Assembly (NCBI GenBank): GCA_938050265.1
Contig: CALLJT010000007.1
Coordinates: forward strand, 1 to 31,840
Length of the DNA stretch: 31,840 nucleotides
Direction: 5' to 3'
DNA from: Candidatus Saccharimonadia bacterium
GTDB taxonomy: Bacteria > Patescibacteriota > Saccharimonadia > Saccharimonadales > SZUA-47
In this document: positions 1-7,367 of the stretch, one piece after another
How the letters are laid out: each line of letters starts with the position of its first letter
Numbering within the stretch: the first letter of the stretch is position 1
Position numbers and translations under genes: made by a program
The notes under the pieces: generated by a model
Seen by the model: the letters and a program-made list of their open reading frames with translations, nothing else
Database searches by the model: none
What the model was told of the DNA's origin: nothing

Positions 1-192
1 AGTATCCTGTTTACGTCAGGAGTCAAGCCTAAAGGACCCAACCCGGACCTACCGTCGCCGCTTGGAGACAGAGATAACGCTGCTCCAGGCGACCAGCCAG
101 ACAGTCTAGCCATAGAAAAAATTGACCCAGACGGAAACAGGATACTCAGAGACCAGGACGGCAATCCGATCCCTCCGGAAAACGGCGCATAA
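1..192 (+). CDS. C-terminal end of an unidentified upstream protein (partial)
   Basis: Frame 1 is open from the window edge to a TAA at 190-192 and gives 63 residues of low-complexity, Pro/Asp/Gly-rich protein. The last part reads IDPDGNRILRDQDGNPIPP. The LRDQDG stretch also occurs near the C-terminus of the VirB6-like protein at 22861-25356 (LRDQDGRMVVNP), so this may be the disordered tail of a second VirB6-like paralogue. That is inference from a short match. The start and main domains lie outside the window. Confidence 0.6.
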   Translation, partial: SILFTSGVKPKGPNPDLPSPLGDRDNAAPGDQPDSLAIEKIDPDGNRILRDQDGNPIPPENGA

Positions 193-218
193 ACAGACTA
201 AAAAATAAATGCTACAAT
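190..218 (+). promoter_or_regulatory. Candidate promoter of the 229-1020 gene
   Basis: TAAACA (190-195), 17-base spacer, TACAAT (213-218). The ATG follows 10 bases after the -10 box and no Shine-Dalgarno is present, which suggests a leaderless or near-leaderless mRNA. The -35 is weak and overlaps the stop codon of the preceding frame. Confidence 0.4.
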
Positions 219-228
219 AAGCAGTAGC

Positions 229-1020
229 ATGATACAAGATCCCATCAAACAGTCGCAGTTACTGAACACCTACCGAGATATCGAAGGAGACATCGGGGGG
301 CTACTCGACGGTTTCAGCCCAGGTGACAACCCGGCGCTGATTATCGACAAACTCGGGCACCTCAAACAGACACTGACCGACCTGATGGCGCTCTACGAAC
401 CAGGTACGATCGAATACACGTCAGTCATGAACCAATACGGCCAGACGCTACGCGCAGCCATGAATAAAGGCATCGAAGTAGAGCCAGAGCGCGACACAGA
501 GCCGGCAACCGCCACGCAGAGCAGTCCTGGACTGTTCGGGAGCAGTAGCCCTGTGCAGACGGCGCCTGCAGAGGCAACATATAGCCCGTCACCACAGACG
601 ATACACAGAGATTCCCCGACTCCGGCATCCATAGACGCACTGGCCGTCAACCTTCGGGCTGTCGATTTCGGTATCAAACGAGGCAGGAACGGCCTCGGTG
701 GTGAACGCAAAATACATTTCAACCACCGCCCGCCAACTGTGTTTGACGACGTATGGTACGGCGGCAACGAAGCCGCCATGGACGCCATGATAGGCCCCAA
801 AGCTGCCGATGACGTGATGGTCATGACTCATTTGGCTCTGCAGGGAGAAACCGCTCCACCGAGCGCGTCAGGCCAACCAACAGAGGTCGTTATCGACCAC
901 GATCAACCACATACAAACAGTGACCAGCTCAACAACAGCCTCGACCACTTGATGAACACACAGACCAAGCGCCGCAACACAGCACCCACGCTCAACCTGA
1001 CGCCGCCACCACGGTTTTGA
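229..1020 (+). CDS. Hypothetical protein, 263 aa
   Basis: Not recognised. The N-terminal ~90 residues look helical (LLNTYRDIEGDIGGLL, IIDKLGHLKQTLTDLMALYE) and the rest is rich in Pro, Ser, Thr and Ala, probably disordered. There is no signal peptide or membrane segment, so it is likely cytoplasmic. The ATG is preceded closely by a -10-like TACAAT and not by a Shine-Dalgarno. It follows the tail of a possible VirB6-like protein and precedes another unknown gene with its own promoter. In the T4SS locus at the other end of the window a large unknown gene also follows a VirB6-like gene, so an accessory role in secretion is conceivable but unproven. Confidence 0.75.
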   Translation: MIQDPIKQSQLLNTYRDIEGDIGGLLDGFSPGDNPALIIDKLGHLKQTLTDLMALYEPGTIEYTSVMNQYGQTLRAAMNKGIEVEPERDTEPATATQSSPGLFGSSSPVQTAPAEATYSPSPQTIHRDSPTPASIDALAVNLRAVDFGIKRGRNGLGGERKIHFNHRPPTVFDDVWYGGNEAAMDAMIGPKAADDVMVMTHLALQGETAPPSASGQPTEVVIDHDQPHTNSDQLNNSLDHLMNTQTKRRNTAPTLNLTPPPRF

Positions 1021-1058
1021 CGCCCTCGCAAACCACGTAGATATATAGATAAGCATAA

Positions 1059-1087
1059 TTGACTTTTATGCAATAATTTGCTATAAT
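1059..1087 (+). promoter_or_regulatory. Strong sigma70-like promoter, leaderless start
   Basis: TTGACT (1059-1064), 17-base spacer, TATAAT (1082-1087), then 9 bases to the ATG at 1097. No Shine-Dalgarno is present. The -35 and upstream spacer (TTGACTTTTATGCAATAAT) resemble the promoter at 25395-25423. Confidence 0.75.
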
Positions 1088-1096
1088 ATATTCGTT

Positions 1097-2911
1097 ATGA
1101 GTACGCCCGACCTCCTACCCACACTCAATTCTCAGCTATTTGACAATGGCAGCAATCTCAAATTCCTGATTGATCAGAATAGCGCGGAAGCCCCCGCCGC
1201 CCTGCCGACCCCTCAGGAGGACAGAGAAAAAGTTCTCGCTAGAAGAGCAGAAAACAAAGAGTTACTAAACGCACTGGTCGGGGGTCCGTCAGTTGACTCG
1301 GCAGATACGCGAACCATAGGTAGTATCACGCGCGATATTATGCCGAAGGAGCTTGCTCCAACTGACGCTCAGACACCAGGCGCTACAGGCGATTCTAGGC
1401 ACGACGCCTCGTATTCAGATCCAGATTCTATAGTCACACAGGAGCTAGACCTACCAGCGACACAGAAGTTTCGTCATGATACGCCGTTTAATCGGTATCT
1501 GCGCGAAAAAGCAGGTACAAAAATAGGCCGGCTGGCAGTCCCACATTTTGGAGGAAATTTTCATAATGCTGCTGCATTTGCATTCAACGTGTACAACGAA
1601 CTCCGCCCGAGTCGCCCTGCAGACAACCAGCTACAGCCCTCTCCAGAGCACCCAGATCAAACAGAGGAAGAACTACGACCCTACCTAGATTACGCAGAAA
1701 AATACATGCGCGACGTCACGAACACTCCAGAAGGCGACAAGCTAGATCAAGCTGACGCTGCCCGTCAGGTGTTTCTCAAGCAAGGGCTCACGTCCGAGGC
1801 ACTTAAACACTTCAAACTAACTGACAAAACGCTCGCAGAAGATGGCCTATACCAGGTCGCAACCTACCTGCAGGACATATCTGTGCCACCAACTGATGAA
1901 ACTGGACACCACACGATCGACAGAGAAGCGCGCCGTCAATTCATAGACAGCAGGAACGAAGCCGCACAAGAAGCCATACGGCGCAAAGGTAGGCTGTGGA
2001 AAACTGGCAGCGCGATCGTCAGAAGAGCACTCGGCAAAATCGTCGAAAACCGAGCTACCGACACTGTCACGCTATACCCTGAGAGTGCAGGCTACCTAGA
2101 CAAATTGCCTCCAGTAGAAAACGCAACGGATCACACAAACCTTGACTTCGAAGTTGGAGACAGCGCTGAAGGCAAGGAACCTATACGCGAAAAACCCTTG
2201 TGGCTTGTACCACCGCTACCTACTGATACTGAACTAAAAAATCAACCTCAACGCTCGAGGGCAACGATATTGCAAGCAGTTGCTTTGGCTGGCCTAACTC
2301 TCGCTAGTGCTGTTGCTCTAAACAAAAACACCGGTAACGCCCCTGCTGAACTTGCAGCTTCTGAAGCCTCTATCACCCCTATCACTGCACGAGCTTCTGG
2401 CGACTTCACGCCAGTAGCAGAGCAAGTACCCACAGACACTGGTGTACTCTCAATGGGGGCAAACTCTGCCACACCAACCCTAGACATCAACAATTCAGGC
2501 TCTGAAGAACTAGAGTCTTCTTCCTCCGCAGCAGCAACAGAGAACACTCAAACACGGACAATTGCAAAGTTTGACCAAGCCCCCGACCAGCTTCAGCTCG
2601 CACAAGACATTGCCGCCGAGAACCCATCTATCACACCGGTAGAACTTCTCGCACAAATCACGAACACTTCAGAATCAGACGCAATGGATAGAATCAATAA
2701 TGCAGTTCACAAACTAAATACCAATGAAAACGCAACCGATGACATACTTGTCCTCGATGCCGACGACAGGTCGATCGACAACGACGGCGACGACACCAAC
2801 AACATGATAGCACCAGAAAATATACTCATTCTGCAGCCAGATGGATCATATATATTCGGCGGCCCCCTGTCGTCCATCGATCTATTGCATAACTTGGGCA
2901 TAGCGATATAG
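1097..2911 (+). CDS. Hypothetical single-pass membrane protein, 604 aa
   Basis: Not recognised. A long hydrophilic N-terminal part (about 1-385) is followed by one hydrophobic helix at about 388-410 (ILQAVALAGLTLASAVAL) and a Ser/Thr/Asp-rich C-terminal part. No N-terminal signal peptide is visible, so the likely topology is a large cytoplasmic N-domain with the acidic C-domain outside. Basic residues just before the helix (QRSR) agree with that. Residues about 490-560 contain helical, repeat-like text (LAQDIAAENPSITPVELLAQI) that might be a small helical domain. It heads a probable three-gene unit with the genes at 2913 and 3650 and has its own strong promoter. Function unknown. Confidence 0.75.
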   Translation: MSTPDLLPTLNSQLFDNGSNLKFLIDQNSAEAPAALPTPQEDREKVLARRAENKELLNALVGGPSVDSADTRTIGSITRDIMPKELAPTDAQTPGATGDSRHDASYSDPDSIVTQELDLPATQKFRHDTPFNRYLREKAGTKIGRLAVPHFGGNFHNAAAFAFNVYNELRPSRPADNQLQPSPEHPDQTEEELRPYLDYAEKYMRDVTNTPEGDKLDQADAARQVFLKQGLTSEALKHFKLTDKTLAEDGLYQVATYLQDISVPPTDETGHHTIDREARRQFIDSRNEAAQEAIRRKGRLWKTGSAIVRRALGKIVENRATDTVTLYPESAGYLDKLPPVENATDHTNLDFEVGDSAEGKEPIREKPLWLVPPLPTDTELKNQPQRSRATILQAVALAGLTLASAVALNKNTGNAPAELAASEASITPITARASGDFTPVAEQVPTDTGVLSMGANSATPTLDINNSGSEELESSSSAAATENTQTRTIAKFDQAPDQLQLAQDIAAENPSITPVELLAQITNTSESDAMDRINNAVHKLNTNENATDDILVLDADDRSIDNDGDDTNNMIAPENILILQPDGSYIFGGPLSSIDLLHNLGIAI

Positions 2912-2912
2912 A

Positions 2913-3641
2913 ATGGCCTGGATGAGCACACGGCCAAAACCAACAGAAGCATACGTTGACGGAACAATGAGCGACCATCCAGGATTCGATGATCTAGCCC
3001 CTGACTATCGACTATACGAAGGAGCCATTGAGCCGGACGATGTACATAAAATTCCGCTACCTATGCTTATTCACATATCCGACTCTTTGCCTAGCGGTCT
3101 AGGTGAACCCTCTGATCAGTTCAATAGAGTTGAAATTGACGATCGAGACAGAATTGCATCCTTGATAATTGCTGAGTCAGAATTATGGCGACTACTAACC
3201 GGTGCGATGAATACTTGGGGTGTGCCAGGTGAAAGTCCTGCGTCCACCCCAATCATGATTAAACGATGGAGGGATCTCGTAGGAACAGTAGACCCAGATC
3301 TCCGATCCACGTTTGAGTCTATGGACTCCAAGGAAAACAACAGAGAAGATACACGTAGAACTGGACTCCTAAACACTTTGTGCACACTCGATGTCACTGA
3401 GCAGTTACTAGCCCAGGATGACGATGTTTCAACACAAATTGAAATAAACCTACCGGAAGGCACTAGAGTCCTAGATACGGGTAAGGTGGTCTGCTTAACA
3501 GCTGTGCGTGACACCGATACACCTGAGTCGGTACAGCAAAGACAATACAATATAGCGAGACGAGCTATCCACGCCATACACGGCGACGCCAATCCAATCG
3601 CCCAAGCAAGTCTCATTCTAGAATCTATTAACAGGCAGTAG
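2913..3641 (+). CDS. Hypothetical protein, 242 aa
   Basis: Not recognised. Soluble, acidic, no membrane segment or signal peptide. It begins one base after the TAG of the preceding gene, so it is probably translated by coupling. A second ATG 12 bases downstream (2925) is an equally plausible start. The text is well mixed rather than low-complexity (for example RIASLIIAESELWRLLTGAMNTWG and ARRAIHAIHGD in parts), so a folded domain is likely. It is followed 8 bases later by another unknown gene, which argues for one operon from 1097 to 4087. Confidence 0.7.
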   Translation: MAWMSTRPKPTEAYVDGTMSDHPGFDDLAPDYRLYEGAIEPDDVHKIPLPMLIHISDSLPSGLGEPSDQFNRVEIDDRDRIASLIIAESELWRLLTGAMNTWGVPGESPASTPIMIKRWRDLVGTVDPDLRSTFESMDSKENNREDTRRTGLLNTLCTLDVTEQLLAQDDDVSTQIEINLPEGTRVLDTGKVVCLTAVRDTDTPESVQQRQYNIARRAIHAIHGDANPIAQASLILESINRQ

Positions 3642-3649
3642 GGATATCT

Positions 3650-4087
3650 ATGAACACTCTGACAACAACTGAGCCAGATCACGATCAGTTACTAGCACAT
3701 CTTGACTCAGAACTCTCTACTCTCGGTTACGACACTGAAAGCGATCTATCAAGTGTGCCAATATGCTCAATTGCAGCTGGAATACTGGTTGAACATTTAC
3801 AAAGTCTCGGAATTGGTCAAGACGGCGCGAACGAGCGCGTCTTTGATCCGAATTGGCAACAGTTTTTGCCACGAACCGACGTTAGCCCGCCTAGGGCGCT
3901 AGCTGGTAGCAGGAGCGAAGTAAGGCAATCTGCTTTAAAATATGGAGTCCCTGAGGAACTTCTTAGTCTTTGGGACATAGAGACCTCCAAAGATCTAGCA
4001 TCCCAGCGATCTGCGGATCACGCCGCAATGAATGCGGCTCAAGAGGCAGAAGAAAACGGCCTCTGGGAATCTTTTATGGCTAGCTGA
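3650..4087 (+). CDS. Hypothetical protein, 145 aa
   Basis: Not recognised. A small soluble, acidic protein without signal peptide or membrane segment. The ATG lies 8 bases after the stop of the 242-aa gene and is preceded by a weak AGGGAT. It ends 33 bases before the murE-type gene, which has its own -10 box, so this is probably the last gene of the 1097-4087 unit. The C-terminal third (ASQRSADHAAMNAAQEAEENG) looks helical. Confidence 0.65.
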   Translation: MNTLTTTEPDHDQLLAHLDSELSTLGYDTESDLSSVPICSIAAGILVEHLQSLGIGQDGANERVFDPNWQQFLPRTDVSPPRALAGSRSEVRQSALKYGVPEELLSLWDIETSKDLASQRSADHAAMNAAQEAEENGLWESFMAS

Positions 4088-4105
4088 TAATTACTTTTCC
4101 TGCTG

Positions 4106-4111
4106 TATAAT
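4106..4111 (+). promoter_or_regulatory. -10 box of the Mur ligase gene
   Basis: TATAAT at 4106-4111, 9 bases before the ATG at 4121, and no Shine-Dalgarno. The -35 region is poorly defined (GCTGAT at a 17-base spacing). The arrangement fits a leaderless mRNA. Confidence 0.5.
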
Positions 4112-4120
4112 CAGAATATT

Positions 4121-5527
4121 ATGGGTTTATCAAAAGTAGCAAAAAGGATTGTGCCAAGTGGGGTGTTTGAGGCTGTTGTGCCGACATGGCATCTAGCTAA
4201 GTCAGTCATACACCAGACCAAAGCAGGGTATCCGGCCCGGAGCTTCACGGTCATAGGCGTGACTGGTACAGATGGCAAAACTACCACCAGCACGCTGATC
4301 ACACACATGCTGCGCAGCAGTGGCAAAAAAGTCGCTATGATGACCACCATATCGGTGGACTACGGTGATGGCAACGGACCACAAGCTAACCCTACACGGC
4401 TGACGACGTTTGGCGCCGCAGATCTGGCACAGTCTATGGCGCGCATGAAACAGCAGGGTGTAGAGTATCTGGTATTAGAGGTGACGTCGCATGCCTTAGC
4501 ACAACACCGCATCTGGGGTGTACCAATCGACATAGCCGTCATGACCAATATCGGGCATGAACATCTGGATTATCATAAAACGTTCGAGCGCTACCGCGAT
4601 GCTAAGCGTCGATTGTTTCAGCTGGCACACAAAAACAAGCACGGGCGCAAAATCGGCGTCGTCAATGCCGAAGACCCCTCAGCAGCGCTGTTCGCTGGTG
4701 ATGTCGCCAACCCGATACTGTATGGGCAGAGCGACCAAGCTTCTGTACGAGCAACCAACGTCAAGCTCACACCAAGCGGCAGCACGTATGTAGCAGAAGT
4801 GAACATAGAGCAGGGAGCCATAGATAGCGCAAGCGCTAACGTTGGGCCGACCCAGCTGCACATCACGTGCAACCTGCCAGGCAGTTTCAACGTATACAAT
4901 TCGCTCGCGGCAGTCAGTGTCGGAATCGCAGCCGGACTCACACCTGAACAAATAGAGCAGGGGGTCGCCAGCCTCGATGCAGTTGAAGGTCGCATGACAC
5001 GAATAGACGAAGGGCAGGATTTTGACGTCATCGTCGATTATGCTCATACCCCCGAGAGCTTCGACAAGCTGTTTGCAGAGCTACGTCCGCTAGCCAAAAA
5101 GCGCATGCTGTGCGTATTCGGGTCCGCAGGTCGCAGAGACGAAGCCAAGCGCGCACAGCAAGGCGCAATAGCCGGTAAATGGTGCGATGTGGTGATCGTA
5201 ACCGAAGAAGACGACCGAGACATCGACGGTAAAGAAATCATGCGGCAAATCGTTAACGGCGCGAAATCGTCAGGCAAAGTCCTCAACAAAGACGTACTGA
5301 TGGTACACAACAGGGAAGAAGCCGTCCACATGGCAATAACTGCAGCCAAGCCAGGTGACCTCGTCATACTGCTGGGCAAAGGACACGAAAAGTCCATACT
5401 GCACAACGGTCCACAGGCAGCAGAACTCCGCCATCTCCCACAAGACGACGGCGACGAACGCCGCGTCCTCAAACGCTCGTACGACGAAGTATCCGTCGCC
5501 CGCGAAGCCATCAAAACCAAAAAATAA
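4121..5527 (+). CDS. murE: Mur ligase, MurE-type (UDP-N-acetylmuramyl tripeptide synthetase)
   Basis: ATP-dependent ligase that would add the third amino acid to UDP-MurNAc-L-Ala-D-Glu in cytoplasmic peptidoglycan synthesis. Visible Mur ligase motifs, in order: P-loop VIGVTGTDGKTTT (about 44-56), EVTSHALAQHRI, TNIGHEHLDYH, DYAHTPESF, FGSAGRRDEAKR and LLGKGHE. The protein is 468 aa. Only about 42 residues precede the P-loop, so the usual ~90-residue N-terminal UDP-binding domain of MurE is essentially missing; I recall this short form from other CPR genomes. The acceptor-specificity region reads TEEDDRDIDGKEIM and lacks the DNPR motif of meso-diaminopimelate enzymes, so the added amino acid cannot be assigned. 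Start chosen at the ATG 9 bases after TATAAT. Confidence 0.88.
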   Translation: MGLSKVAKRIVPSGVFEAVVPTWHLAKSVIHQTKAGYPARSFTVIGVTGTDGKTTTSTLITHMLRSSGKKVAMMTTISVDYGDGNGPQANPTRLTTFGAADLAQSMARMKQQGVEYLVLEVTSHALAQHRIWGVPIDIAVMTNIGHEHLDYHKTFERYRDAKRRLFQLAHKNKHGRKIGVVNAEDPSAALFAGDVANPILYGQSDQASVRATNVKLTPSGSTYVAEVNIEQGAIDSASANVGPTQLHITCNLPGSFNVYNSLAAVSVGIAAGLTPEQIEQGVASLDAVEGRMTRIDEGQDFDVIVDYAHTPESFDKLFAELRPLAKKRMLCVFGSAGRRDEAKRAQQGAIAGKWCDVVIVTEEDDRDIDGKEIMRQIVNGAKSSGKVLNKDVLMVHNREEAVHMAITAAKPGDLVILLGKGHEKSILHNGPQAAELRHLPQDDGDERRVLKRSYDEVSVAREAIKTKK

Positions 5528-5569
5528 CCCCTCACCCCCCTACAACCAACACCCCCAACCAACCACCCC
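5528..5569 (-). other. G-rich tract on the minus strand, possible G-quadruplex
   Basis: The plus strand is almost pure C/A right after the murE stop. The minus strand therefore has G-runs of 4, 5, 6 and 4 separated by short T-rich loops (about 9, 11 and 3 bases). Another G-rich tract, on the opposite strand, lies beyond the transposase gene at 6382-6410. Confidence 0.5.
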
Positions 5570-5573
5570 GTAA

Positions 5574-5612
5574 AAAACTACCCCTGTTAACGCTCCGAGC
5601 GTTGAAGAGAGC
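5574..5612 (+). repeat. 39-bp direct repeat, left copy, with internal palindrome
   Basis: Identical over 39 bases to 6333-6371. It contains the inverted repeat AACGCT-CCG-AGCGTT (5589-5603), a compact hairpin. The two copies bracket the Y1 transposase gene, as REP-type hairpins do around their RAYT genes. Confidence 0.8.
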
Positions 5613-5688
5613 TTTGCAATATTTTTCAGAGCATATTTAACGAATAATTAACTTGTTTAGACCATGCAACAGGCTGCACCATCGCAAT

Positions 5689-6312
5689 ATGGCATCAAGA
5701 AATACTGTCCGAACTGACTTAGCGGAATCCTACTATCACGTGTACACTCGTGGGGTCAATAAATCCACAATCTTCAGAGATGACCAAGATAAAGAGTACG
5801 TCTTATACCTTATAAGTCGCCACCTATCAAAAAACCCAACGAAAACTAAAGTAGGATACCCTTACCCTCATTACCGGGAAGGGGTGGAGCTGCTTGCGTA
5901 CTGCATTATGGACAACCACCTGCACTTATTGCTCTATCAAAACGAACAGGGATATGTTTCACAGCTCATGAGAAGTGTGCTCACAGCGTACGTCGCACAC
6001 TATAATAAGAAGAGCAAGCGCACGGGACCGCTATTTGAATCAAGATACAAAGCTTCACTCATAGACAACGACGCGTACCTTCTGCACATATCCCGCTACA
6101 TACACCTCAACCCCAGAGACTGGAAGCACTACCAATATTCAAGTGTCGGCTCATACGGGTCAGCCCCTTGCCCTGAATGGCTGCAGACAGACAAGATCCT
6201 GGAACTGCACAGAGACAAAGAAGAATACATGTCGTTTCTAGAGGAGTACGAAGAACGGCGAGATGAACTAGCAACCGTCAAAAGAGAGCTCAAGAAGCAG
6301 CTGGTCGCCTAA
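5689..6312 (+). CDS. REP-associated tyrosine (Y1/HUH) transposase
   Basis: Single-strand DNA transposase-like protein of the IS200/RAYT group, 207 aa. Visible motifs: an N-terminal YYHVYTRGVNKSTIF segment; the metal-binding H-hydrophobic-H in MDNHLHLLL (His77, His79); a probable catalytic tyrosine in AHYNKKSK (Tyr105); then FESRYKASLIDNDAYLL and RYIHLNP, which are typical of the family. The ATG at 5689 was chosen because the family starts shortly before the YHV motif; an in-frame TTG at 5653 would add 12 residues with no conserved text. The reading frame is intact. Flanking 39-bp repeats with a palindrome suggest the protein acts on, or mobilises, these hairpins. RAYTs are often single-copy domesticated genes, so mobility today is uncertain. 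Confidence 0.9.
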   Translation: MASRNTVRTDLAESYYHVYTRGVNKSTIFRDDQDKEYVLYLISRHLSKNPTKTKVGYPYPHYREGVELLAYCIMDNHLHLLLYQNEQGYVSQLMRSVLTAYVAHYNKKSKRTGPLFESRYKASLIDNDAYLLHISRYIHLNPRDWKHYQYSSVGSYGSAPCPEWLQTDKILELHRDKEEYMSFLEEYEERRDELATVKRELKKQLVA

Positions 6313-6332
6313 AACCTACCCACCGCCCGCAG

Positions 6333-6371
6333 AAAACTACCCCTGTTAACGCTCCGAGCGTTGAAGAGAGC
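6333..6371 (+). repeat. 39-bp direct repeat, right copy, with internal palindrome
   Basis: Exact copy of 5574-5612 in the same orientation, including AACGCT-CCG-AGCGTT (6348-6362). It starts 20 bases after the transposase stop codon. Confidence 0.8.
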
Positions 6372-6381
6372 GTTGAAAAAA

Positions 6382-6410
6382 GGGAGGGGTTAGTGATTGG
6401 GTTAGGGGGG
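6382..6410 (+). other. G-rich tract on the plus strand, possible G-quadruplex
   Basis: Runs of GGG, GGGG, GGG and GGGGGG separated by loops of 1, 9 and 3 bases. It lies between the right 39-bp repeat and the 3' end of the minus-strand amidinotransferase-like gene, and mirrors the minus-strand tract at 5528-5569. Confidence 0.5.
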
Positions 6411-6427
6411 CTGTAGGTAGACTTCTC

Positions 6428-7294
6428 TCACAACGTGAGCGAGGTGCAGCGGATGAAGCCGCCGCCTTTCATGAGCTCGGTAACGTGTGGGGTGATCACA
6501 GTCAGACCGCGGGATTCGAGTGCGGCGCATAGTTTGGGAGCGCGGTGGCCCATGACGACAGTTACTCCAGTGGATACGAGGTTACTGGCGCTAGCCCGGG
6601 TTGCTTCGTCATAATCCACCTCGATGGTGTCGATATCTGTCAGGGCTTGTACGCGAGCACGGCTCTCTGATGTGAACGCCTCCGGACACCAAGCTATCAG
6701 GGTGGGGGATATCACGGCGAGCGCCAGGTCAATGTCATAGAAGAAGCTGTCTGGCCACCCCGTCACGGAATTGATCGTCGGGTTACCCTCTGCATCGAGC
6801 TGTGGAACCGTCTGCAGCCCCACGACGTGCAGGCCGGTTTCGCGTGCCAGCAGGGGCCACACTTCTTTGTCTGTGCGATACCCGGAGCCGACGAACAGGT
6901 ATTTGCCGCACGGCAACGCATCGCCCTGACCGCTAAATTTATACTGCCGCGGTAGTTTGATGATGTTTTTACCGAGACCATGCAGTACCCGCTCAGCGTA
7001 GAGTGATTCTGTGTCGTGCCGTTTGTCAGGTAGATTGCTCATGATGGCTTTGCCGTCGATGCACAGCGCCCAGTTGGCCGTATACACGCCGTCCTGGGCG
7101 CCCTCTGGTGCAGGCACCTTGAGCACTTCTATTCCAGCCTGCGTAAACGCGTTTTCGATATCGGCATGCTCCTGCGCTGCCCGTTCAACGCTCACCGGCA
7201 CACTGTCGTCCATATATGCGTTAATGGCGTCGTGATCGTCGAAATACTCTGCACCAGACATTAAGACTTTTGTGTTGATTTTTATGTTATTCAT
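6428..7294 (-). CDS. Amidinotransferase / dimethylarginine dimethylaminohydrolase-like protein
   Basis: Member of the guanidino-modifying superfamily (arginine deiminase, DDAH, amidinotransferases), 288 aa, cytoplasmic. Visible family landmarks: QDGVYTANW (68-74), a GQGDAL segment (122-127), the FFYDIDLAL segment (184-192) and the C-terminal GGGFIRCTSL with the nucleophile-position Cys283. Two expected catalytic residues look replaced: the Glu of the usual E-G-x-G-D motif is Ser121, and the His of the usual H-x-D motif is Asp187 (Asp189 retained). Those comparisons come from family memory, not an alignment. The substrate is unknown; it might act on free or methylated arginine, or be catalytically altered. 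The start ATG lies 8 bases after TATGAT on this strand, so it is probably leaderless and divergent from the 7368 gene. Confidence 0.8.
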   Translation of the reverse strand: MNNIKINTKVLMSGAEYFDDHDAINAYMDDSVPVSVERAAQEHADIENAFTQAGIEVLKVPAPEGAQDGVYTANWALCIDGKAIMSNLPDKRHDTESLYAERVLHGLGKNIIKLPRQYKFSGQGDALPCGKYLFVGSGYRTDKEVWPLLARETGLHVVGLQTVPQLDAEGNPTINSVTGWPDSFFYDIDLALAVISPTLIAWCPEAFTSESRARVQALTDIDTIEVDYDEATRASASNLVSTGVTVVMGHRAPKLCAALESRGLTVITPHVTELMKGGGFIRCTSLTL

Positions 7295-7302
7295 TGCAGC
7301 TC

Positions 7303-7308
7303 ATCATA
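7303..7308 (-). promoter_or_regulatory. -10 box of the amidinotransferase-like gene
   Basis: Minus-strand TATGAT, 8 bases from the ATG at 7294. The -35 is unclear and no Shine-Dalgarno is seen. Confidence 0.45.
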
Positions 7309-7332
7309 GACAATAAACAAGACATTAGCATA

Positions 7333-7361
7333 TTGATTAATTTTTTGTTAAGTGATATAAT
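7333..7361 (+). promoter_or_regulatory. Strong sigma70-like promoter, leaderless GTG start
   Basis: TTGATT (7333-7338), 17-base spacer, TATAAT (7356-7361), then 6 bases to the GTG start at 7368. Transcription would begin on or next to the start codon. Confidence 0.75.
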
Positions 7362-7367
7362 ATATAT

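Noticed and set aside
5044..5562. 172-aa minus-strand open frame over the end of the Mur ligase gene
   Set aside because: Mirror of the conserved plus-strand gene, with typical shadow composition and no promoter or Shine-Dalgarno.
5574..6371. Classical insertion sequence with terminal inverted repeats
   Set aside because: The 39-bp ends are direct, not inverted, and no target-site duplication is evident; fits a RAYT/REP unit better.
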